DNA of 64,000 nt from an uncultured Roseobacter sp. (GTDB lineage: Bacteria > Pseudomonadota > Alphaproteobacteria > Rhodobacterales > Rhodobacteraceae), in assembly GCF_947496515.1 (NCBI RefSeq), contig NZ_CANMDB010000005.1:26001-90000 (forward strand), written 5' to 3'. Of the stretch, positions 63,703 to 64,000 are shown piece after piece. A model generated the notes under the pieces. It was not told the DNA's origin and searched no databases. It saw only the letters and a list, made by a program, of their open reading frames with translations. Made by a program: the position numbers and the translations under genes. Each line of letters opens with the position of its first letter. The first letter of the stretch is position 1.

Positions 63703-64000
63703 CCAGAAAAAGAAAGACTTGCGTCAATCGCGGGCCTCTCAGCTGGTAACTAAAAGACGCCCTTTATTCTGAACCAAAAGCATACTTTTCCCGCCTGGCT
63801 CCGTGCGGAACCAGACAATGAGCAGTCTTTCAACTGCTCGGGTTAGTGTACTTGACTTGGACAACTCTGTTCGTTTCAGCAGGGATACACATAGAAAAGC
63901 GAGGAAGCACCCGTCTATATGCCTTCCACCGAGGTGGAACCAAACTGAGATCGTCACCCTACTTGGTGGGATCAAACAGTGTTGTTATTGTATCTCTCTA
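63703..64000 (-). other. 16S-23S internal transcribed spacer, 23S-proximal part
   Basis: About 300 bases upstream of the 23S 5' end to the window edge. No tRNA gene is seen in this part; tRNA-Ile and tRNA-Ala, if present, would lie nearer 16S, outside the window. Several short hairpins are visible, including GAGCAGTTGAAAGACTGCTC. Confidence 0.75.

Noticed and set aside
63703..64000. tRNA-Ile or tRNA-Ala in the spacer
   Set aside because: No T-arm or anticodon-arm signature is visible in the part of the spacer present.

Overview
The window looks like a chromosomal segment of a Roseobacter-group alphaproteobacterium (Rhodobacteraceae). The evidence is the high GC content by eye, dense ATGA/GTGA gene overlaps, a SoeABC-type sulfite dehydrogenase, typical Rhodobacterales families (DUF4399, DUF1523, a Hint-domain protein, a core-2/DUF5928-like glycosyltransferase), and an rRNA operon ending 23S-5S-tRNA-fMet. 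No genus is claimed.

Layout. 1-3513: the 3' part of a membrane sulfite dehydrogenase operon (soeA-soeB-soeC) with an odd repeat-filled 62-codon ORF between soeA and soeB. 3581-25650: housekeeping genes (dapA, lytic transglycosylase, EamA exporter, mnmD and a separate MnmC-like oxidase, Ada-like repair regulator, Hint protein, nth, adenosine kinase, rppH, fadH, LysR, OmpA proteins, cinA-like, sfsA, map, rsmD). 25647-32820: redox and envelope genes (ferredoxin reductase, peroxiredoxin, MscS channel, PCD, FemAB-like, GDPD, RidA, mlaA-mlaC). 32920-39799: class A PBP, glnK-amtB, aromatic aminotransferase, 3-mercaptopyruvate sulfurtransferase, smpB. 39848-47686: sulfotransferase divergent from a glycosyltransferase, HIT protein, two small membrane proteins, a creatinase, an alpha/beta hydrolase and gabD. 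48151-52411: FAD protein, DUF4149 protein, UbiG-like methyltransferase, MddA/ICMT-like membrane methyltransferase and an unknown protein. 52650-53950: a graveyard of broken IS3-family fragments. 53957-59016: a flagellar export block (transglycosylase, flhA, fliR, flhB, unknown coiled-coil protein), followed by another IS3 relic. 59977-64000: on the minus strand, 16S-23S spacer, 23S, 5S and tRNA-fMet.

The most striking feature is in the 23S rRNA gene. Helix 25 is interrupted by an intervening sequence of about 543 bp (62588-63130) bounded by a 21-bp near-perfect inverted repeat. Almost all of its loop is one intact 161-codon ORF, in the same orientation as the rRNA. The ORF encodes a signal-peptide-bearing outer-membrane beta-barrel protein with the His-X-Ser...Glu signature of PagL-type lipid A 3-O-deacylases. 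Intervening sequences at this helix are known (for example in Salmonella), and the usual passenger, where there is one, is the S23 helical-bundle protein. A lipid A-modifying enzyme riding inside 23S rRNA is, as far as I know, not a described arrangement.

Functionally the segment mixes nitrogen control (glnK-amtB), sulfur chemistry (soeABC, sseA, possibly the MddA-like protein), outer-membrane lipid handling (mlaA, mlaC, PagL-like) and cell-wall work (PBP1A, two transglycosylases). Accessory content is concentrated on both sides of the flagellar block and in the rRNA operon.
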